Below are positions 8,781 through 17,178 of a stretch of 64,000 nucleotides of DNA, piece by piece. The notes under the pieces were generated by a model that searched no databases, was not told the DNA's origin, and was given only the letters and a program-made list of their open reading frames with translations. The stretch's first letter is position 1; each line of letters starts with the position of its first letter. A program made the translations under genes and the position numbers. Origin of the DNA: Thermoanaerobaculia bacterium (GTDB taxonomy: Bacteria > Acidobacteriota > Thermoanaerobaculia > Multivoradales > JAHEKO01); assembly GCA_947259195.1 (NCBI GenBank), contig CAMYLC010000063.1, forward strand, positions 1 to 64,000, in the 5' to 3' direction.

Positions 8781-9623
8781 ATGCGCAGATTTACCCTCTG
8801 GGTGTTGCTGTTTACCGCCGTCTCTTCTCTCTGTGCTGCACAGCTGAGCAACGAGGAGTATGTGTCGAAGATGGAGAAGGAACACGCTACTGATGAACCG
8901 GTGGCCAGTCCTGCTTCACAGGTGATTCCAGAGATCGAAATCGTCGCGCTTGATGCGACCTACGCTGGGATCGACGGCAAAGACATCGTTGGCTACATGG
9001 CTCACCCAGAGGGAGAGATTCCCAAAGCGGGCCTGGTGGTGATCCACGAGTGGTGGGGGCTCAACGACAACGTCAGAGCGATGGCCCGACGTCTGGCTGG
9101 GGCAGGCTATCTGGCGTTGGCCGTGGATCTCTACGAGGGCGAGGTGGCCGAAGATCGGACCGACGCGAGTCGACTCGCTCGCGCCAGCGGTGAGCGCACG
9201 GAGCAGATCCTCGACAACCTGGGGCAGGCCATCGAGCACCTGCGAAGCGCCGGCGTCGAGCGGATCGGGGTGATTGGATGGTGCTTTGGTGGTGGCTGGT
9301 CCCTTCGCACCGCCCTTGCCTTTCCCGATCAGGTCGATGCCACGGTGATCTACTACGGGCGCTTGACTACCGACCAAGACGAGCTTCAGAGCCTCTCGAG
9401 CCCGGTTCTGGGGATCTTCGGAGCCCTGGATGAGGGAATTCCGGTGGCGACGGTGCGGGAGTTTCAGGCTGCTCTGGATGCTCTCGACAAGGAGGCGGCC
9501 ATCCACATCTACGAGGATGCCGACCACGCCTTCGCCAATCCTTCGGGGACTCGCTACAACGAGACGGCGGCCGAGGACGCCTGGGCCAAGACCCTGGCCT
9601 TCTTCACCCAGCACATGAATTGA
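8781..9623 (+). CDS. Exported dienelactone hydrolase family protein
   Basis: This alpha/beta-hydrolase has 280 residues and a cleavable signal peptide (about 1-20, ending LCAAQ). The dienelactone hydrolase triad is intact: Cys168 in GWCFGG, Asp217 in GALDEGIP and His249 in DADHAF, with the family glutamate in VIHEWWG at residue 90. Classical family members open the lactone ring in chloroaromatic degradation, but most genome-encoded homologues are general esterases of unknown substrate. Export to the periplasm or cell surface is inferred from the signal peptide. AAGGAG at 8769-8774 serves as ribosome binding site. Confidence 0.88.
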   Translation: MRRFTLWVLLFTAVSSLCAAQLSNEEYVSKMEKEHATDEPVASPASQVIPEIEIVALDATYAGIDGKDIVGYMAHPEGEIPKAGLVVIHEWWGLNDNVRAMARRLAGAGYLALAVDLYEGEVAEDRTDASRLARASGERTEQILDNLGQAIEHLRSAGVERIGVIGWCFGGGWSLRTALAFPDQVDATVIYYGRLTTDQDELQSLSSPVLGIFGALDEGIPVATVREFQAALDALDKEAAIHIYEDADHAFANPSGTRYNETAAEDAWAKTLAFFTQHMN

Positions 9624-9641
9624 TTGAAAGAGCTCTGTGCG

Positions 9642-9911
9642 CTAGGGCCCGACGCCGAAATCCTCAGCGGGCAGTCCGATTTGCGAGCATAGGGCTTCGA
9701 TGTCCGCGGGTGCCAGTTGCTCATTGCGGCCCACTCCGGCCGAGAGCAGCACGCTGGTATCCAACCTACCTCCAAACTCGTGCTCCAGTTGGGCGAGAAA
9801 CTCACCAAAGGTCGGCCGCTGCCAGGGCCGGACGGCGGGGGCCGTCGAGCGCCCGAGCGTGGCCGCTCGCTTGCGGGATCGGTTCCTGCGCTGCCGCTGA
9901 GTCTGTCTCAT
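9642..9911 (-). CDS. Hypothetical small protein
   Basis: The 89-residue frame starts at an ATG at 9911. The N-terminal 25 residues are very rich in Arg, Gln and Lys. The remainder (FGEFLAQLEHEFGG and APADIEALCSQIGL) looks like a short helical domain reminiscent of, but not assignable to, acyl-carrier-like folds. No family is recognised. It is convergent with the dienelactone hydrolase gene, ending 18 nt from it. Coding status is moderately supported by composition only. Confidence 0.5.
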   Translation of the reverse strand: MRQTQRQRRNRSRKRAATLGRSTAPAVRPWQRPTFGEFLAQLEHEFGGRLDTSVLLSAGVGRNEQLAPADIEALCSQIGLPAEDFGVGP

Positions 9912-10119
9912 GATGGCCTCAAGCCTCCTCGTGACTCCGTTTTGACTTCTCTGTACGTAGTCTCCGGGCGAATCGTTCTGTTACGGGGCTCGTCACTCAT
10001 TTCTTCCCCAGTTGGAAATCAGAGCAAGATGCACGCCAACATCCACTAGTTTCCCACTCGAAAAGGCGAAAGTCAAGCGTAAGTGGTGCCGAAACCACAC
10101 CCGGCGAGCCCACTATCAG

Positions 10120-10275
10120 CTAATTGCGATACAAATCCTCCACCCAGGTGCGGAACCACGGTGGACGGACCAGGAGGAGGTAGGCGGCAAACAGGCCTGT
10201 CAGGGGAATGGCGAAGATGACCAGGTCGATCACCACCAACAAAATAGCCAGGATCCAGCGATCCGTCGGGCGCAT
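10120..10275 (-). CDS. Small two-helix membrane protein downstream of tsaD
   Basis: A 51-residue frame begins with ATG at 10275, 18 nt after the tsaD stop, and ends at TAG 10120. It encodes MRPTDRW, a long hydrophobic stretch with a Pro break (about residues 7-36), and a short aromatic/charged tail ending EDLYRN. It would insert into the membrane as one long or two short helices. The frame is probably translated as the second gene of the tsaD transcript. Function is unknown. Confidence 0.65.
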   Translation of the reverse strand: MRPTDRWILAILLVVIDLVIFAIPLTGLFAAYLLLVRPPWFRTWVEDLYRN

Positions 10276-10293
10276 CAGGGCTTCTCCTTCGCT

Positions 10294-11361
10294 TCAGAGT
10301 GGGATCCGGCTGGCAGCGTCGACCTCCAATGGATCGTCGACAAGACCTCGTTCGTCACGCAGCAGAGCCGCGTGAGCGATCATGGCTGCGTTGTCCCCGG
10401 AGTACAGCAGCGAGACAAGGCGCAAATTCACCTCGTTCTCTCGTGACCAGGCCTCGAGGGTGGGTCTCAGCAGTCTGTTTGCTGCGACACCCCCGGAAAC
10501 CGCGAGTTGTCGGACCGGGCGTTCCCTTCGGAGTCTCTCCAGGCGATCCACCAACTGTCCCACGGCGGCCTTCCGAAAACCGGCCAGCAGATTCAGGACA
10601 GGGCTCGGCACATCGGTGGCAGCTGTCTCTCCGTGGTGGGTCTCCACGCCGGCGGACTCCAACTTCTGGATCTCGACCAGCGTCTGGCTCTTGAGCCCGG
10701 AATAGGAAAAATCGAGACTCCCGTCGGAGCAGCGAGCGATGGACAGCGGGGATCTCTCACCGTCACCGTTCTCTGCCAATTCGTCCACCAGGGGTCCCTG
10801 TGGGTAGGGGAGTCCCAGGCGCTTGCCCACCTTGTCGAAGACCTCACCCATGGCATCATCCCGGGTCTCAGCCAGGGTAATGATCTCATCGCCCTTGACC
10901 TCGAAAAGAGAGGTGTGCCCCCCCGAAACGACAAGGCCGATGAACTCCTCGGGCGGTCGCTCCGCCTTCTCTCCTGCAGCCCGCAAAAACGGGGAAAAGA
11001 GGTGGCCTTCCAGGTGATGAACGGCGTGAAAGCGATTGCCCTGGGCATAGGCAATGGCTTTGCCCAGAGAGAGCCCCACGAGAAGGGAGCCGATCAGACC
11101 GGGGCCCTTGGTGGCTGCCACGACGTCGATACCGCCCAGTTCGAGGCCAGCCTCCTGCAGTGCGGTTTCGCAGACCGCCGGCCAGTTTCGAAGATGTTCC
11201 CGCGAGGCGATTTCGGGAACCACGCCACCGAAGGGTCGATGCGCCTCCAATTGGCTCGAGATCACCGAGGACAGCACACGGCCATCTCCATCCACCACTG
11301 CGCACGCCGTATCGTCGCAAGAGGTTTCGATCCCCAGGGCTATTGGTCTCGTCAGGCTCAT
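10294..11361 (-). CDS. tsaD: tRNA N6-adenosine threonylcarbamoyltransferase TsaD
   Basis: TsaD transfers the threonylcarbamoyl group from TC-AMP to A37 of ANN-decoding tRNAs, acting with TsaB, TsaE and TsaC. The 355-residue protein has the ASKHA fold signatures: GIETSCDDT at 10-18, the metal-binding HHLEGH at 115-120, LVVSGGHTSL, and a C-terminal SGGVAANRLLR. The ATG at 11361 fits the conserved N-terminus (ALGIETSCD); the in-frame sequence upstream is not conserved. A 51-residue membrane ORF follows in the same direction, while gap starts divergently about 100 nt upstream. Confidence 0.96.
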   Translation of the reverse strand: MSLTRPIALGIETSCDDTACAVVDGDGRVLSSVISSQLEAHRPFGGVVPEIASREHLRNWPAVCETALQEAGLELGGIDVVAATKGPGLIGSLLVGLSLGKAIAYAQGNRFHAVHHLEGHLFSPFLRAAGEKAERPPEEFIGLVVSGGHTSLFEVKGDEIITLAETRDDAMGEVFDKVGKRLGLPYPQGPLVDELAENGDGERSPLSIARCSDGSLDFSYSGLKSQTLVEIQKLESAGVETHHGETAATDVPSPVLNLLAGFRKAAVGQLVDRLERLRRERPVRQLAVSGGVAANRLLRPTLEAWSRENEVNLRLVSLLYSGDNAAMIAHAALLRDERGLVDDPLEVDAASRIPL

Positions 11362-11459
11362 CACTACCGAGAATAGCCTAGCATCGCCGTCCTCAGGTGC
11401 CACTAAACGTCAGGGATGCTGATAGAATTTGCCTCTCGCCGAAGGGTCCGCCAAACACC

Positions 11460-12464
11460 ATGTCCATCCCTTTTGTCCTCAACGGAGTAGGTCGCATAGG
11501 CCGCGCGCTGCTGCGCATCGTGGTCCACAGACCCGGGCTGGAGCTCGTGGCGGTCAACGACCTCGCACCGGCTCCCCAACTGGCGAACCTACTGGCTCAC
11601 GACACAGTTCACGGGCCTTTCGTCGGCACAGTGGAGGCGAGAGAGGACTCGCTGGTGGTCGACGGTCGGCCCATCCCGGTTTTCAACGAGTCCGAACCGA
11701 ACCGGATCCCCTGGCTCGATCTCATGCCCCGCATCGTTGTCGACGCCACCGGCACCTGCATCGACCGAGAGTCCGCGGCGACACATCTGCGTGGATCGGT
11801 GGGGAAGGTCCTAGTCTCCGCCAACGCCAAGGGCATGGACCTGACGCTGTGCATGGGGATTAATCAAACCGCCTATGAGCCCCGGCATCACCATCTCATC
11901 AGTGGAGCCTCCTGCACGACCAATTGCCTGGCCCCCATGGTCAAGGTACTCGATGACGGATTCGGCCTCAGCCGGGGTCTCTTCAATACAGTCCACAGCT
12001 ACAACAACGACCAGCGACTCCTCAGCTATCCACACCCCGACCCCCGGCGGGCACGCACAGCAACTCTCAACATGATCCCGACCACGACGAGTGCCAGCCA
12101 GGCCATCCATCGGATCTTGCCGGGCTTCGAGGGACGACTCGACGGCATGGCCGTTCGGGTGCCGACTCCGAACGTCTCTCTGATCGATCTCGTGGCGGAC
12201 CTCGAGGCTCAGCCCGGGGCGGCCGACGTCAACAGCGCTTTCTCGAAGGCCGCAAAGGGTGAGTTGGCTGGAATCCTGGCTGTAACCGAGGAAGAATTGG
12301 TTTCCAGTGACTTTCTCGGTGACCCCCACTCGGCCATCATCGACTTGTCCTTGACCTCCGGCGTCGATGGTGGGATGACCCGGGTCGTGGCCTGGTATGA
12401 CAACGAATTCGGACACGCAACTCGCCTGGCCGACAGCCTCGAGTTCCTGGGAGGGACTCTTTAG
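11460..12464 (+). CDS. gap: Glyceraldehyde-3-phosphate dehydrogenase, type I
   Basis: GapDH oxidises glyceraldehyde 3-phosphate to 1,3-bisphosphoglycerate with NAD. The 334-residue protein has the N-terminal VLNGVGRIGR dinucleotide motif, Asp34 at the end of beta-2 (typical of NAD preference), and the active-site SGASCTTNC with catalytic Cys152. The C-terminus contains the expected VAWYDNEFGHATR. It is the first gene of a glycolytic operon; pgk starts 42 nt later and tpiA overlaps pgk. Residues such as DLTLCMGIN depart a little from the commonest GapA sequence but all catalytic elements are present. Confidence 0.95.
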   Translation: MSIPFVLNGVGRIGRALLRIVVHRPGLELVAVNDLAPAPQLANLLAHDTVHGPFVGTVEAREDSLVVDGRPIPVFNESEPNRIPWLDLMPRIVVDATGTCIDRESAATHLRGSVGKVLVSANAKGMDLTLCMGINQTAYEPRHHHLISGASCTTNCLAPMVKVLDDGFGLSRGLFNTVHSYNNDQRLLSYPHPDPRRARTATLNMIPTTTSASQAIHRILPGFEGRLDGMAVRVPTPNVSLIDLVADLEAQPGAADVNSAFSKAAKGELAGILAVTEEELVSSDFLGDPHSAIIDLSLTSGVDGGMTRVVAWYDNEFGHATRLADSLEFLGGTL

Positions 12465-12506
12465 CCTGCCTGCGGTTCGCGCCCGACCGGAAATGGAGAA
12501 GCGACG

Positions 12507-13706
12507 ATGATGGACATCCTCACCCTCGACGATCTGGATCTCGACAACCTCGAAGGCGTCCCAACTCTCGTACGGGTGGATTTCAACGTACCTCTCGAGG
12601 GGGGCAAGGTCATGGACGACACCCGGCTCCGGGCGGCTCTGCCTACCCTCCGCGAGCTCAAGGCCGCCGGTGCCCGACTCCTGCTCATGTCCCACCGTGG
12701 GCGACCCAAGGGTCAGGTGAACCTCGATTTCTCACTACGCCCGGTGGCCGTCGCTCTGGGAGAGTTACTCGAAGAAGACGTAGCCTTCGCCGAAGACTGC
12801 GTCGGGCAATCGGCCCGCGACCAATTACAACTGCTCGAGCCGGGCCGAGTCTGCCTACTGGAGAATCTGCGCTTCCACCCTGGCGAGACAACGAACGATC
12901 CGGGGTTTGCGAGTCGGCTGGCCGAACTCGGAGAGGTCTACGTCAACGACGCTTTCGGCACCGCCCACCGGGCCCACGCTTCGGTCGTTGGCGTCGCCGA
13001 GCGTATCGAGCGCAAAGCGGCCGGCCGTCTCATGGTCAACGAGGTCGTGGCGCTCGGCAGCTTGTTGGGCGAGCCAGAGCGCCCGTTCACCGCCATTGTC
13101 GGCGGCGCCAAGATCAGTGACAAGGTGGCCACCGTCAGCAACTTGTTGGATCGACTCGACATCCTCGCTCTGGGAGGAGGCATGGCCAACACGTTTCTCG
13201 CTTCTCTTGGCTACGACCTCGCCGACTCGCTCGTCGAGAACGACAAGCTCGACTTGGCCAGAGATATCCTGCAGCGCGCCGAGACGGCTGACATCCGCGT
13301 CATTCTTCCCTCTGACCTGGTGGTGACAGACGACCTGGACAACCCGCAAACAATCGACACGGTGCCCGCGGGAGAGGTTCCCGTGGGCTTCAAGGCTGTC
13401 GACATCGGTGAACAGGCGCGTATTGGCATCCGTGAGGCTCTCGAAAGCTCAAAGACCGTTCTTTGGAATGGGCCGATGGGTGTGTTCGAGAAGCCCCCGT
13501 TCGACGCCGGGACCGTCGCGGTGGCTCAGGCCCTTGCCGAGTGTGACGGCTTCACCGTTGTCGGCGGCGGCGAGACCGTGGCGGCGGTTCAGCGAGCCGG
13601 TGTGGCCGATCGAGTGAGCCACATCTCCACGGGCGGAGGAGCCTCTCTCGAATTCCTGGCCGGCAAGCCGTTGCCTGGCCTCGTAGCTTTGGAGAAGAAA
13701 TCATGA
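12507..13706 (+). CDS. pgk: Phosphoglycerate kinase
   Basis: Pgk makes ATP and 3-phosphoglycerate from 1,3-bisphosphoglycerate. The 399-residue length is normal. The signature RVDFNVPLEGG lies near residues 23-33, the substrate-binding LLMSHRGRP follows at about 58-66, and the nucleotide-binding end VGGGETVAAV with HISTGGGASLEFLAG is intact. Two adjacent ATG codons (12507 and 12510) could start translation; GGAGAAGCGACG precedes them. The stop overlaps tpiA as ATGA, so the two are translationally coupled in the gap-pgk-tpiA operon. Confidence 0.96.
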   Translation: MMDILTLDDLDLDNLEGVPTLVRVDFNVPLEGGKVMDDTRLRAALPTLRELKAAGARLLLMSHRGRPKGQVNLDFSLRPVAVALGELLEEDVAFAEDCVGQSARDQLQLLEPGRVCLLENLRFHPGETTNDPGFASRLAELGEVYVNDAFGTAHRAHASVVGVAERIERKAAGRLMVNEVVALGSLLGEPERPFTAIVGGAKISDKVATVSNLLDRLDILALGGGMANTFLASLGYDLADSLVENDKLDLARDILQRAETADIRVILPSDLVVTDDLDNPQTIDTVPAGEVPVGFKAVDIGEQARIGIREALESSKTVLWNGPMGVFEKPPFDAGTVAVAQALAECDGFTVVGGGETVAAVQRAGVADRVSHISTGGGASLEFLAGKPLPGLVALEKKS

Positions 13707-14461
13707 GCCCCAATCAACGCCGGCCTCTCGTGGGTGGCAATTGGAAGATGCATTTACTTCGCGACGACGCGCAGCGGTTTTGCGGGACTCTTCTCGCCGG
13801 GGGCGTACTGCCGGCCGATGTCGTCATCTTTCCCTCGTGTACCCTGCTCCAGACAGTGGCCGACGCTTTGTCGGACAGCGAGGTGGGCTGCGGCGGACAG
13901 GATATCCACCCGGAGGAGAGGGGCGCCCATACGGGCGATGTCTCGGGATCCCAATTGGTGGACGCCGGGTGTAGTTGGGTTCTCTGCGGCCACAGCGAAC
14001 GGCGCCAGGATCACGGCGAAAGCGACGATCTGATACGTCAGAAGGCGCTCAGCGCTCTTCGCTACGGGCTCACCCCCCTGATCTGCGTCGGTGAGACACA
14101 CAGCGAGCGGCAGGCCGGCCGCACCTTCGAGACCCTCGAGCGCCAGCTCCGCGCCGCACTGACCGAGGGCCCGGCGACTTTCACGCTGGCGTATGAACCG
14201 ATCTGGGCAATCGGGACGGGCGAAACAGCGACTCCGGAGATCGCTCAGGAGGCTCACGCGTTCCTGCGCGGCCTGCTTGCTGAGATGCTGGGCGACATCG
14301 CCGCCGACGCCAAACGAATCCTCTATGGCGGTTCGGTCAACCCGCAGAATGCCGCCGACCTGATCTCGAAACCGGACCTGGACGGTTTCCTGGTGGGAGG
14401 CGCCAGCCTTGACCCGGAGAAATTCCTCGCTATCATTCGCAGCTGCGGCTCAGACTCTTGA
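13703..14461 (+). CDS. tpiA: Triose-phosphate isomerase
   Basis: TpiA interconverts dihydroxyacetone phosphate and glyceraldehyde 3-phosphate. The 252-residue protein carries all active-site residues: Lys15 in GNWKM, His97 in LCGHSERR, Glu165 in AYEPIWAIGTG, and the phosphate-binding GGSVN and GFLVGGASL at the end. The ATG at 13703 overlaps the pgk stop (ATGA). secG follows after 12 nt, a common arrangement in bacteria where tpiA and secG share a transcript. Confidence 0.96.
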   Translation: MSPNQRRPLVGGNWKMHLLRDDAQRFCGTLLAGGVLPADVVIFPSCTLLQTVADALSDSEVGCGGQDIHPEERGAHTGDVSGSQLVDAGCSWVLCGHSERRQDHGESDDLIRQKALSALRYGLTPLICVGETHSERQAGRTFETLERQLRAALTEGPATFTLAYEPIWAIGTGETATPEIAQEAHAFLRGLLAEMLGDIAADAKRILYGGSVNPQNAADLISKPDLDGFLVGGASLDPEKFLAIIRSCGSDS

Positions 14462-14473
14462 GCCCGGGAGGTA

Positions 14474-14902
14474 ATGTTTGTGATCTATGTTCTCTACACG
14501 ATTCACGTCGTCATCTGTCTGTTTCTGATCCTCGTTGTCCTACTGCAACAGGGCAAGGGTGCGGATCTTTCGGTATTCGGGGGCGGTAGCACGCAGGCCG
14601 CCTTCGGGGCACGCGGTGCTGCCACCATCCTGCACAAGATGACCGTGGCCGGCTTCGTCGGCTTCATTCTCACCACCATGGCCATCGGTTTCCTGCAGAC
14701 CGGTAGTAGCCAGAGCTCCGTCATGAGCACGGTGGAGGAGGCCGCAGAACCGGTTGCAGTACCGGCAACGGACAGTGGCATGGCGGCTGAGGAAGTCGTC
14801 GAAGAAGCAGTTGCGGAAGCAGCCGCCGAAGAGGGAGCCGCCATCATCGTGGAAGAAGAGGAGCTCTCAGAGGAGACCCCGCCACCACCCGAAGAGCAGT
14901 AG
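14474..14902 (+). CDS. secG: Preprotein translocase subunit SecG
   Basis: SecG is the small accessory subunit of the SecYEG protein-export channel. The 142-residue product has two membrane helices (about 5-25 and 52-74) separated by the conserved QQGKGADLSVFGGGSTQ loop. An unusual C-terminal tail of about 60 residues, rich in Ala, Glu and Val and ending in PPPPEEQ, extends well beyond the usual 75-110 residues. GGGAGG precedes the ATG. It ends the glycolytic operon, 72 nt before tRNA-Leu. Confidence 0.93.
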   Translation: MFVIYVLYTIHVVICLFLILVVLLQQGKGADLSVFGGGSTQAAFGARGAATILHKMTVAGFVGFILTTMAIGFLQTGSSQSSVMSTVEEAAEPVAVPATDSGMAAEEVVEEAVAEAAAEEGAAIIVEEEELSEETPPPPEEQ

Positions 14903-14974
14903 CGGTTTCGTAGCTTTCTGCGCTGCAAGAGCTCACCGCGGTGGTAACAAGATCTTGCTAGAATTGGTGACTGC

Positions 14975-15059
14975 GCCGAAGTGGCGGAATTGGTAGACGC
15001 GCACGCTTGAGGGGCGTGTGGGGCAACCCGTGCCGGTTCGAGTCCGGCCTTCGGCACCA
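14975..15059 (+). tRNA. tRNA-Leu (GAG anticodon)
   Basis: The 85-nt class II tRNA has acceptor GCCGAAG paired with CTTCGGC, a long variable arm, TTCGAGTCC in the T arm and an encoded CCA (15057-15059). The anticodon stem CACGC/GCGTG encloses the loop TTGAGGG, giving anticodon GAG for CUC/CUU leucine codons. It lies between secG and a hypothetical gene that starts 13 nt downstream. Confidence 0.97.
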
Positions 15060-15071
15060 TCTCCTGCCATC

Positions 15072-15632
15072 ATGACCGAGACAACAGCCAACGTCGGCAA
15101 GCCGCCACCCGCGGAGTCGCCGGCGGAGAAGGCTCGAGCGCTTCCCTCTCGAGCAGAGATCGCCCGGTGGGCAAAGGGCGAGGACCTGTCGACCCTCGGC
15201 GCTCTTTTCTCGGAGCTGTCCGTGGCGCGCTTCGACACCCTCATGATGCAGGTTCGCAAAGAAGAGCTCTTGCCCCAGCACTGGCAGGTCATCGGCGATC
15301 GCACAGTGCCGGACCGACAGATCTTCCAGTCTTACCCGGAGATCCGTGGTTTGCTGGCGGTCTCAGCCCACTCCGAAGCGGCTCAAGGACAGATGGACGC
15401 GCTGCACATCGGTTGGCAGGAGCTGGCAGGCAAACAGCCGGCTCTGTGGACGACCAGCGATCTGTTCGTGGTCGTGCGACGAATCATCCAACGCAACCTG
15501 CCCGTAGACTTCAACGAGCTGCTGTCGGCGACTCGCGACGTCTGGAGGGGCCTGTCCCTGCCTCATGGCAAGGACCAGCTGGATACCCTCTGGGCCTGCC
15601 TGGACCTCATCCGCCAGAAGACCAAACGGTAA
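15072..15632 (+). CDS. Conserved-looking hypothetical protein
   Basis: The 186-residue product starts at the ATG at 15072, just after tRNA-Leu; the frame also reads through the tRNA but that part cannot be coding. The first 30 residues are Pro/Ala-rich and disordered-looking. The rest is predicted helical, soluble and moderately charged ([20 protein letters not shown], then [15 protein letters not shown]). There is no signal peptide, membrane segment or motif I recognise. It converges with the cyclophilin gene, with 40 nt between stops. Confidence 0.7.
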   Translation: MTETTANVGKPPPAESPAEKARALPSRAEIARWAKGEDLSTLGALFSELSVARFDTLMMQVRKEELLPQHWQVIGDRTVPDRQIFQSYPEIRGLLAVSAHSEAAQGQMDALHIGWQELAGKQPALWTTSDLFVVVRRIIQRNLPVDFNELLSATRDVWRGLSLPHGKDQLDTLWACLDLIRQKTKR

Positions 15633-15672
15633 GCCGCGGCGGCTTGCCTGCCCCGAACCCCAGGTCCGGTAT

Positions 15673-16248
15673 CTACTCCGACCGCTGAGCGGAGACGATG
15701 ACTACCGTCTCGCTTGGAACATCGCGAAAGGGGCCCACCGTGCCAGTAGGAGCCTTGGCGATGGCGTCGACCACGTCCATGCCCTCGACCACTTTGCCGA
15801 AGACCGTGTAGCCCCATCCGCGAGGCGTCTTGTCTGTGTGGTCGAGAGGCGCGTTATCCACCAAGTTGATGAAGAACTGCGAGGTCGCGCTGTGGGGGTC
15901 CGTGGTGCGAGCCATGGCGACTGTGCCGCGCGAATTCTTGAGACCATTATCCGCCTCATTGGGCACACCGTTCTTCGCCGACTTCTGCGTCATGTCGTCC
16001 GCGAATCCGCCACCCTGGATCATGAATCCGTCGATCACCCGGTGAAAGATGGTGCCGCTGTAGTACCCCTCATCCACATAAGCGAGGAAATTTCCGACCG
16101 ACTGTGGCGCCTTGTCGGGATAGAGCTCCAGGATGATATTGCCATGATTCGTCTCCAGCACCACACGGGGTGCCTCTCCGGCGTTCTCGCCGCGGGCGAT
16201 CTGAGTCAAACCGACAACTCCCAACAAACAAAGAACCATGGCTCGCAT
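15673..16248 (-). CDS. Exported cyclophilin-type peptidyl-prolyl cis-trans isomerase
   Basis: The 191-residue protein has a signal peptide (about 1-20, ending QIARGE) and a compact bacterial cyclophilin domain. Signature blocks are [49 protein letters not shown] and [16 protein letters not shown]. The catalytic Arg of FHRV and the QFFIN strand are present. It should catalyse proline isomerisation during folding of secreted proteins in the periplasm. It is the downstream neighbour of a DUF971 gene on the same strand with a 33-nt gap. Confidence 0.93.
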   Translation of the reverse strand: MRAMVLCLLGVVGLTQIARGENAGEAPRVVLETNHGNIILELYPDKAPQSVGNFLAYVDEGYYSGTIFHRVIDGFMIQGGGFADDMTQKSAKNGVPNEADNGLKNSRGTVAMARTTDPHSATSQFFINLVDNAPLDHTDKTPRGWGYTVFGKVVEGMDVVDAIAKAPTGTVGPFRDVPSETVVIVSAQRSE

Positions 16249-16281
16249 TCCTGCTCCTTTCTCTTCCTGCCCAGCGGCTGC

Positions 16282-16611
16282 TCAGACACCGTCTCCCCTC
16301 TCGGCTCGACAGCTGTCACAGGGACAGATGCTGCGTAGGAAATCGAATCGATAAATGCCGGTGGAGTGAGTGTCCGTCCAGTGGAACGAGATGGCATAGT
16401 TGCCGACCGGGCGGATCGTCAGAGGCTCCACCGGGCTCTCGGGCGCCTGGAACTCGACGTTGTGAGCTCCGTGGCCCTGGCACCCAGCGCAAGGACAGAA
16501 GCCGCGCAGATAGTCGTACTCGTACTCGGCCTCGTGACCGTCGCTCCAGAGGATCAGCAACGTGCGCGTTTCGGGCTGCCGCCGGATCTGGGTGGGAAGG
16601 ACGCTTTCCAT
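16282..16611 (-). CDS. DUF971 domain protein
   Basis: The 109-residue protein matches the DUF971 / gamma-butyrobetaine hydroxylase-like N-terminal domain: a TLLILWSDGHEAEY start, LRGFCPCAGC, GNYAISFHWTDTHSTGIY and a C-terminal LRSICPCDSC. Cys39, 41, 44 and Cys96, 98, 101 form two CPCxxC clusters that could bind metal. Stand-alone DUF971 proteins in bacteria often neighbour iron-sulfur assembly genes, but none is seen here. Function is therefore open. Confidence 0.82.
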   Translation of the reverse strand: MESVLPTQIRRQPETRTLLILWSDGHEAEYEYDYLRGFCPCAGCQGHGAHNVEFQAPESPVEPLTIRPVGNYAISFHWTDTHSTGIYRFDFLRSICPCDSCRAERGDGV

Positions 16612-16700
16612 GGCGTTTTGTGCCGGGTTGCTTCAGGCGCGGCGTATGCTAGCACCACCTCCACTCACAGGGTAGGGCAGTTTCGACATCACACCCACAC

Positions 16701-16735
16701 CCCCGGCCGGCACAGGTCCGGCCGCTTCAAGGCCT
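16701..16735. repeat. 35-bp dispersed repeat, copy 2
   Basis: Identical to 1642-1676 except for A in place of G at one loop position. It keeps the CGGCCGG/CCGGCCG inverted arms and the CTTCAAGGCCT tail and is followed by a CACTGCCTCACT stretch. It lies between the divergent end of DUF971 (upstream side) and the 3' end of a YidD-like gene. Confidence 0.7.
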
Positions 16736-16795
16736 ACACCCACCACTGCCTCACTGGCCCATCGCTTCACTGCCAGAGAATCGGTCGAAGCACCC

Positions 16796-17155
16796 TCAGG
16801 GTGGATCGCTCGTGCCGGCCGCTGTCCATGGCCCGCAGCGCATCAGGCGGAGGGCGCTGCGCCATCCGCCCTCGAGGGCACCATATTTCTCGATCGACGC
16901 AACCGCAAAGCGAGAACACGTAGGCTCGAAGCGGCATCGAACACCGGCCTTCGAGAGCCCCGAGGAGACTCGCTGTTGGTAGAAGCCTATGCTTTGCAGC
17001 ATCAACCAGGCAGACCATTGCTTCGTGGGCTGCCGGGTGAAATCCCAGCCCAACGCCAGGAGCAGAGCTATCAGAACAACGGCTTTGATCCGCCGTCTTC
17101 CAGGACGGGTCGGTCGGTCGCTGGCGGTGGGCCGAGCCGAAGAAGAGCGATCCAA
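16796..17155 (-). CDS. YidD family membrane-insertion factor paralogue
   Basis: The 119-residue product has a basic N-terminus, one membrane-associated segment (about 26-38) and the YidD domain with CRFEPTCSRFAVASIEKYG and LRLMRCGPW. It is longer than the usual 70-90 residues because of its N-terminal anchor. A second, more typical yidD lies in the rnpA-yidC locus near 46.4 kb, so this copy is a diverged paralogue. The start is a TTG at 17155 by default; no ATG or GTG fits. DUF2752 ends 23 nt upstream, so they are probably co-transcribed. Confidence 0.8.
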   Translation of the reverse strand: MDRSSSARPTASDRPTRPGRRRIKAVVLIALLLALGWDFTRQPTKQWSAWLMLQSIGFYQQRVSSGLSKAGVRCRFEPTCSRFAVASIEKYGALEGGWRSALRLMRCGPWTAAGTSDPP

Positions 17156-17178
17156 GGAAGACCCTCAGCCGGCAGACC

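Noticed and set aside
10507..11376. Plus-strand open frame of 289 codons
   Set aside because: Antisense to tsaD, whose motifs are all in the minus frame.
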